From NCBI GenBank assembly GCA_012514975.1, contig JAAYZF010000080.1:1-40065 (forward strand): 40,065 nucleotides of DNA. The letters run 5' to 3'. Within the stretch, counting starts at the first letter, position 1; each line of letters opens with the position of its first letter. The position numbers and the translations under genes are program-made. Under the pieces are notes generated by a model. It saw nothing but the letters and a program-made list of their open reading frames with translations. It did not search any database and had not been told where the DNA came from. The DNA is from a bacterium (lineage in GTDB: Bacteria > Auribacterota > UBA3054 > JAAYZF01). Below, one piece after another: positions 35,326-40,065 of the stretch.

Positions 35326-35340
35326 GCAAGGCACGTGCCA
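35326..35340 (-). promoter_or_regulatory. Sigma-54 (RpoN) promoter of the haloperoxidase-MCO operon: TGGCAC-GTGCC-TTGC
   Basis: Minus strand CGTGGCACGTGCCTTGCTCTG: -24 TGGCAC (35340-35335), 5-bp spacer, -12 TTGC (35329-35326), T at the next base. Matches YTGGCACGNNNNTTGCW. About 105 bp upstream of the ATG at 35221. Confidence 0.85.
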
Positions 35341-35472
35341 CGTACGAATTCGCAGTGCGGGGCGGCAGCGCGCATTCCCCAGGAACCAGCCCGCAATGCG
35401 GCTTTCCAACAGGCTGCCACGCAACGCACAGTGTTGAATCCGCATGGCCCGGCACTGTAACCGCGCCCCGTT

Positions 35473-35511
35473 CATGACGCCAGTGTCATGCCGCATGACC
35501 GCCACGTCATC
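35473..35511. promoter_or_regulatory. Tandem enhancer-like palindromes CATGAC-N6-GTCATG and CATGAC-N6-GTCATC
   Basis: CATGAC GCCAGT GTCATG (35473-35490) and CATGAC CGCCAC GTCATC (35494-35511); centres 21 bp apart; roughly 165-190 bp upstream of the predicted sigma-54 start site. Confidence 0.75.
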
Positions 35512-35553
35512 CCGCGCTGCCGCTCACGCTGCGAGATGCCTTCAGGCGGAAAC

Positions 35554-35591
35554 AAAGGATCGCCGGCGCGCATAGCGACCGGCGATCCTTT
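35554..35591 (-). terminator. Terminator downstream of the hybrid histidine kinase
   Basis: AAAGGATCGCCGG-N12-CCGGCGATCCTTT, perfect 13-bp arms; the minus-strand tail reads CCTTTGTTTCC. Confidence 0.8.
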
Positions 35592-35701
35592 CCTCCCAGG
35601 CGGCCCCCTGTCGGGCTTCCCGTTCCGTCATCCTGACATTGCTGCCTTGTCTCAATCGTCCATGACAGTGATGAGGTGACCTGTGTGCAGACGCATATTT
35701 G

Positions 35702-38338
35702 TCAAGCGTGGCTCGCGCCGACGGCCGATACGGCCATGCCGGCGTGCGCGTGCCCGTTGCTTAGGAGTTCCTTGACCGCGCGCAGAAGCGCGGTCACACG
35801 GTACGGTTTCTGGATGATGCGGTACCCGCGTTCGCGGATCACGTCCCATGATGCCCGGTCCTCGGCGTAGCCGGTCACAAGAAGGACGGGCAACGCGTTC
35901 TTTCTCGCGGCGAGGTGCGTGGCAAGATTGAGCCCGTTGCCGTCAGACAGGAGCAGATCGGCAATGAGCATGTCCGCGCGCCCCTGATGTTCGTCAAAGA
36001 GGCGGAGCGCCTCGCGCACCGTGCCGGCGCGCAGGACGGAATAGCCATGTGTGCCGAGCACGCGCCTGGTGAGATTGCTTGTCCCGGGATCGTCCTCGAC
36101 GAGGAGGATTGTCTGCCCGTCTCCCACGAGCTCTTCGCGCGCGGACGGGCCGTCATTCTCCGCGGCGGCGCCGTTGGCCTCAAGATCGGCAGGCATGTAC
36201 ACACGGAAGGCGGCGCCTGCGCCGGGCTCGCTCTCGCCCGTAATCCAGCCGCCATGCTTCGTGGCGATGCCGTAGCAGGCTGCAAGGCCGAGGCCCGCGC
36301 CATAGCCCGCGCCTTTCGTCGAGAAGAAAGGCTCGAAGATGTGCTCCTGAACGTCCGGCGCGATGCCGACTCCCGTGTCCAGGACGGCAAGGCAGACGAA
36401 CGATCCTTCGCGCGCAGGCTCGACGATCCTGTGGCCGCCGGCGTTGCGGAACTCCGCGTTTGCGGTGGAGATGGTGATAACGCCGCCACCGGGCATGGCC
36501 TCGCGCGCGTTGGTCACGAGGTTCATGATGATCTCCTCGATCTGGCCCTGGTCGGCCTTGACGGGCCAGAGCGCCGGCTCGAGGTCCATCTCGAGCGATA
36601 TGCCGTCGCCAATGATCCTGCGGACCATGGGTTCCATGCGCATGACCAGCTCGTTGAGGTGCATGCGGCGTAGTTCGTATGCATGGCTGTGGCTGAAGGC
36701 GAGAAGATGGCGGGACATGGCGCCGGCGCGGTGGGCGGCTTCCTGGATCGCCAGCGCATCGGCCCGTTTCCCATCGTCCTCAGGCAGTTCGAGCAGCAAC
36801 GCCTCGCTCGACCAGGTGATGACCTGGAGAAGGTTGTGGAAGTCGGCGGCGATGCCGCCGGCGAGGCGGCCGACGGTTTCGAGCTTCTGCGAGCGCATGA
36901 GGTGCTCGCGCAGCGCGTTGTCGTGCGTGACATCATGCTCGACGGCGACATAGTTGACCGTGCGCCCCTCGCCGTCTTTTACCGGCGTGATCGTCGCCTC
37001 GACCTGGAAGAGCGTGCCATCCTTGCGCCGGTTGGTCAGGTATCCTGACCAACTGCCGCCGGCGCCCAGCGTCGCGTGCATCGTCTCGTAGAACGCGTCG
37101 TCGTGCGCGCCGCTCTGAATCATGTGCGGCGTGTTGCCCACCGCTTCGTCCCGTGTGTATCCCGTGATGTGCTCGAACGCATTGTTCACATACTCGATAC
37201 GACGGTGCGCATCGGTGATGACAATCGCCTCGGCCGCCTGGTCGATTGCCGTTGCAAGCAGGCTGATCTTGCCGGCAGCCGTGCGGCGCTCGGCGTTGTT
37301 CCTTCGCACCAGCGCGAGGCGGGCGCGCCTTTCTTCGAGACGCGAGCGGAAGAACGCCGCCTTTTGCCGCTGCCCAACGTATGCAAGGACCACGGCAGCC
37401 ACTCCCATCAGCCCGGCCACCAGCGCCGCCGTCCAGAACACGTGGGTGCGAAACGGCGCCATCGCCTCCTCGCGGTCGATCTTCGATATCACGTTCCAGG
37501 GCGAATCCGCGACACGGCGGGCGGCGGCAAGGACCGGCACGCCGCGATAATCGCAGCCGCGCACCGTGCCTTCCGCACCGCGCAGCACCATGGCTGATAC
37601 AAGCTGCTCGTTGGTCACCGGCAGGCGCAAGGCGCCGCCATCGCGACCCGCCGGCCCGGCGACGTAGAACACTTCATCCCCGTCGCGCGTTACGAGCAGC
37701 GTTTCAGCCGAACGGCTCTGCCGCGGCCACTCGCGGACAAGCGGATTGAGCACAGTGCCTGCGTCAATCCGCTCCGCCAGCACGCCCGCCGGCGCGTTCG
37801 ACCCATCGACTACAGGCACGAGAATATCAAAGTGCGGCATGCCGGCAGAGCCCGCCGGGCTGCAATCCGACAGGATCGGCGTCCGTGTGCGCAGCGCTTC
37901 CGCAATGCTCGATCCGTACTCCCCGTGGACGCTCTGCACGTCGCACGGGGACGCAAGCAAGACCGTGCCGTTCGTATCGAGCAGCAGCGAGCAGCAGTAG
38001 TCGTCCATGACGTGTACCGATTCGAGCCATGCACGCACATCCGCTTCATTGCCGCCGCGCGCCGGAAGCCGCAGATACGCCGCGGCATGCCGCATAATCA
38101 GCGTGTTCGCCTGCGTGGCGCGCGCGTCGTTCAGACGCTCGCGCCGCCATGTCTCAACTCTTTCCTGGACCGACCGGGCGACGGTATCGAGCTCGCCCAC
38201 CGCGCTCCGCTCGACGAGCTGCTTGTCGCGGACGGTCATGACATAGGCAGCCAGCATGATCCAGCTCGCAAGCACGAGGTACAGCACGGGATATGTCCAC
38301 CTCTTGATACGCATTGTACGGTGCACCGCCGGGAACAT
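35702..38338 (-). CDS. Hybrid sensor histidine kinase: TM-flanked Cache-like sensor, PAS, H-box/HATPase, C-terminal receiver (non-canonical H-box)
   Basis: ATG at 38338 or 38314. TM segment VLYLVLASWIMLAAYV; LLLDTNGTVLLASP; PAS 'AIVITDAHRRIEYVNNAFEHITGYTRDEAVGN'; N-box NLVTNAREAMPGGG; G-boxes DTGVGIAPDV, GLGLAACYGI; receiver LLVEDD...IADLLLSDGNG...QKPYR. Confidence 0.9.
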   Translation of the reverse strand: MFPAVHRTMRIKRWTYPVLYLVLASWIMLAAYVMTVRDKQLVERSAVGELDTVARSVQERVETWRRERLNDARATQANTLIMRHAAAYLRLPARGGNEADVRAWLESVHVMDDYCCSLLLDTNGTVLLASPCDVQSVHGEYGSSIAEALRTRTPILSDCSPAGSAGMPHFDILVPVVDGSNAPAGVLAERIDAGTVLNPLVREWPRQSRSAETLLVTRDGDEVFYVAGPAGRDGGALRLPVTNEQLVSAMVLRGAEGTVRGCDYRGVPVLAAARRVADSPWNVISKIDREEAMAPFRTHVFWTAALVAGLMGVAAVVLAYVGQRQKAAFFRSRLEERRARLALVRRNNAERRTAAGKISLLATAIDQAAEAIVITDAHRRIEYVNNAFEHITGYTRDEAVGNTPHMIQSGAHDDAFYETMHATLGAGGSWSGYLTNRRKDGTLFQVEATITPVKDGEGRTVNYVAVEHDVTHDNALREHLMRSQKLETVGRLAGGIAADFHNLLQVITWSSEALLLELPEDDGKRADALAIQEAAHRAGAMSRHLLAFSHSHAYELRRMHLNELVMRMEPMVRRIIGDGISLEMDLEPALWPVKADQGQIEEIIMNLVTNAREAMPGGGVITISTANAEFRNAGGHRIVEPAREGSFVCLAVLDTGVGIAPDVQEHIFEPFFSTKGAGYGAGLGLAACYGIATKHGGWITGESEPGAGAAFRVYMPADLEANGAAAENDGPSAREELVGDGQTILLVEDDPGTSNLTRRVLGTHGYSVLRAGTVREALRLFDEHQGRADMLIADLLLSDGNGLNLATHLAARKNALPVLLVTGYAEDRASWDVIRERGYRIIQKPYRVTALLRAVKELLSNGHAHAGMAVSAVGASHA

Positions 38339-38389
38339 GACTGAGCGGCAGTTTTGATTCAGAGCCAAGAAGACCTCGCGTGTGAGGGA

Positions 38390-38404
38390 GCAAGACGCAT
38401 GCCA
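38390..38404 (-). promoter_or_regulatory. Sigma-54 promoter of the hybrid histidine kinase: TGGCAT-GCGTC-TTGC
   Basis: Minus strand GATGGCATGCGTCTTGCTCCC: -24 TGGCAT (38404-38399), 5-bp spacer, -12 TTGC (38393-38390), then T. One mismatch to consensus. Confidence 0.75.
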
Positions 38405-38478
38405 TCCGCACGCGGGCCGCCGTTGCGCGGAAAACACGGCATTCCGCCGCGCCACACGAGGGAAATGGCGGGAGACCT

Positions 38479-38517
38479 CCTGACGCGCCTGTCAGGCGGC
38501 ATGACCGTCATGTCATG
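38479..38517. promoter_or_regulatory. Tandem enhancer-like palindromes CCTGAC-N6-GTCAGG and CATGAC-N6-GTCATG
   Basis: CCTGAC GCGCCT GTCAGG (38479-38496) and CATGAC CGTCAT GTCATG (38500-38517), both with perfect arms; centres 21 bp apart, the same layout as 35473-35511. Confidence 0.75.
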
Positions 38518-38541
38518 GAAATGGCCGCGGCCGGGCAGGAA

Positions 38542-39909
38542 CTACTGCCGCGGATTCTCTTCGTCCGCCAGCTCGGCCTGGAGAAGCCGGTAGAGGTGGC
38601 GCTCGCTGATGCCAAGCATCTCGGCCGCGCGCTTGCGGTTGCCCTCGCACTGTTCGAGGACGGTGCGCACGTGGCGGGAGCCTGCGCCCTTCAACGTCGT
38701 CGCGACGGGCCGGTCCTCGCGCGGCGAAAGCACAAGGCCGAGGTGATGCTCCTGGACTTCACCGGCGCCCTGGGACCGCGCGGTGAACGCGGCGCGCTCG
38801 ATCGTGTGAAGGAGCTCGCGCACGTTCCCCGGCCAGGCGTACGCAAGAAGCGTTTCGCGGGCGTCCTCGCTCAGCGCCATGGGCTGCCCGCCGGCATCGG
38901 ACAACCGCGCAAGGAAGGCGTGGGCAAGGGGCATGATATCCTCCACCCGGTCGCGCAGGGGCGGGATGTTGACGCGCAGGACGGCCAGGCGGTGATACAG
39001 GTCGTCGCGGAATTTCCCCTCGGCCATAACGTGGTCGAGGTTCCTGTTCGACGCGGCGATGACACGGGCGTCCACGGTCTTCTCGGCGCGGGCGCCGACG
39101 CGGCGGAAGATGCCGCGCTCGAGGAAGCGCAGCAGGCGCGTCTGCACGGCCATCGGGATGCTCGCGATTTCATCGAGGAAGAGCGTGCCGCCGTCAGCCA
39201 CTTCAAGCATGCCGGCCCGCGAGTCGGTGGCGCCGGTGAACGCGCCCTTCTCGTGCCCGAAGAGCTCGCTGTCGATCAATGTCTCGGAGAGCGCGCCGCA
39301 GTCGAGCACCACGAGCGGCGCCTCCTTCCTGCCGCTGTTCGCGTGGATGAACTCGGCGATGAGCTCCTTGCCCGTGCCCGTCTCGCCCTCGATCAGCACG
39401 GGCATCTCGGCCATGGCATACCGCCCGGCCATATCGAGCACCTTGCACATCGCGGGCGACTGCGCGATCATTTCACTCGCCAGCCGTGCGCCGCGCCGCG
39501 CCTGCACGTCACGATACGCGCTGTTCTGCCGTTTCAGCAGCGTCAGCTCGGCGGCGCGCATCACCACGGGCTCGAGCTCGGCAAGCTTCACCGGCTTCGT
39601 CACATAATCATACGCGCCCGCGCGCATCGCCTCGACGGCGGATTGGACGCTGCCCTTGCCGGTGACCATGATCACCTGGATGTGCGGATCGATGGCCTTG
39701 ATCTGCCGGAGCACGTCGAGCCCGCCCATGCCGGGCATCACAAGGTCGAGCACGACGGCGCTGATGCGTTCCGACTCGATCACTTCGAGCGCCGCGGCGC
39801 CCGTCTCGGCAGTGTGCGTCGTGAAGCCCCGCGCCGCGAGATACTCGGCGACGTTCTCGCGCAGGTCCTGTTCGTCGTCCACCACCACTACGGCGGCCTT
39901 ACGTTTCAT
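38542..39909 (-). CDS. NtrC-family sigma-54-dependent response regulator (receiver-AAA+-Fis-type HTH)
   Basis: VVVVDDEQD...[12 protein letters not shown]...[11 protein letters not shown] Walker A; GAFTGA; LFLDEI Walker B; C-terminal [26 protein letters not shown] helix-turn-helix. Confidence 0.97.
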   Translation of the reverse strand: MKRKAAVVVVDDEQDLRENVAEYLAARGFTTHTAETGAAALEVIESERISAVVLDLVMPGMGGLDVLRQIKAIDPHIQVIMVTGKGSVQSAVEAMRAGAYDYVTKPVKLAELEPVVMRAAELTLLKRQNSAYRDVQARRGARLASEMIAQSPAMCKVLDMAGRYAMAEMPVLIEGETGTGKELIAEFIHANSGRKEAPLVVLDCGALSETLIDSELFGHEKGAFTGATDSRAGMLEVADGGTLFLDEIASIPMAVQTRLLRFLERGIFRRVGARAEKTVDARVIAASNRNLDHVMAEGKFRDDLYHRLAVLRVNIPPLRDRVEDIMPLAHAFLARLSDAGGQPMALSEDARETLLAYAWPGNVRELLHTIERAAFTARSQGAGEVQEHHLGLVLSPREDRPVATTLKGAGSRHVRTVLEQCEGNRKRAAEMLGISERHLYRLLQAELADEENPRQ

Positions 39910-40065
39910 GCGTTCCTCCCGGCAGCCAGACGCGGAACAGCGTTCCCGCGCCCTCCTTGCTCTCGACGCTGATCTTTCCGCCGGCCGTCGTCACCAGCTT
40001 GTGGCAGATGTAGAGCCCGAGCCCCGTGCCGCCCTGCCCCTTCTTCGTCGTGTAGAACGGCTCGA
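39899..40065 (-). CDS. C-terminal fragment of a sensor histidine kinase (HATPase domain), truncated by the window edge
   Basis: Minus-strand translation ...[54 protein letters not shown], stop at 39899-39901; overlaps the response-regulator start by 11 nt. Not in the supplied ORF track. Confidence 0.9.
   Translation of the reverse strand, partial: EPFYTTKKGQGGTGLGLYICHKLVTTAGGKISVESKEGAGTLFRVWLPGGTHET

Noticed and set aside
35402-35450. Possible IHF site between the paired palindromes and the sigma-54 promoter
   Set aside because: Only weak resemblance (ATTCAACACTG on the minus strand) to WATCAANNNNTTR; not supportable by eye.
26876-35455. Start of the giant fusion at 35455 as in the ORF track
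   Set aside because: The first 78 residues lack signal-peptide character and would span the predicted sigma-54 promoter; MNTSYSRPKGARFNVIILVCALAAFLPGAAASA at 35221 has an RBS and a proper signal peptide.
38515-39972. 485-aa + strand ORF opposite the NtrC-family regulator
   Set aside because: The minus strand encodes an unambiguous sigma-54 activator with GAFTGA and Walker motifs; the + ORF is antisense noise.

Overview
High-GC bacterial window with a PVC-like character (Kiritimatiellota is a guess from protein style, not demonstrated). No rRNA, tRNA, CRISPR array or transposase was recognised. From left to right it contains: a 51-bp-period tandem palindromic repeat array (1-327); a 3969-aa secreted glycine-rich/beta-helix/CARDB/carboxypeptidase-regulatory-like giant protein (-); a divergent Ig-like repeat secreted protein (+); a sulfatase (-); a flavodoxin and a VUT-like membrane protein with a C-terminal CxxC module (+); a lipoprotein and C25 (gingipain-family) protease pair (-); and a four-gene (-) operon at 35221-22056. 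That operon encodes (i) a ~2781-aa exported protein that fuses SdrD-B-like, IPT/TIG-like, right-handed beta-helix, VCBS/cadherin-like and CARDB regions to a vanadium-dependent haloperoxidase domain and a multicopper-oxidase (MCO) domain, (ii) and (iii) two paralogous cupredoxin/MCO-like proteins lacking a canonical HCHxxxHxxxGM type-1 motif, and (iv) a PEP-CTERM protein. Upstream are a hybrid histidine kinase, an NtrC-family sigma-54 activator and the C-terminus of another histidine kinase. The main find is the regulatory wiring. A consensus sigma-54 promoter (TGGCACGTGCCTTGCT) precedes the haloperoxidase-MCO operon and a near-consensus one (TGGCATGCGTCTTGCT) precedes the hybrid kinase. Each is preceded by a pair of TGAC-N6-GTCA palindromes whose centres are exactly 21 bp apart. 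This predicts an inducible extracellular oxidase system controlled by the adjacent NtrC-type regulator. The hybrid kinase also has a rearranged H-box (GIAADFHNLL where GIAHDFNNLL is usual). All family assignments come from motif recognition; no database search was run.
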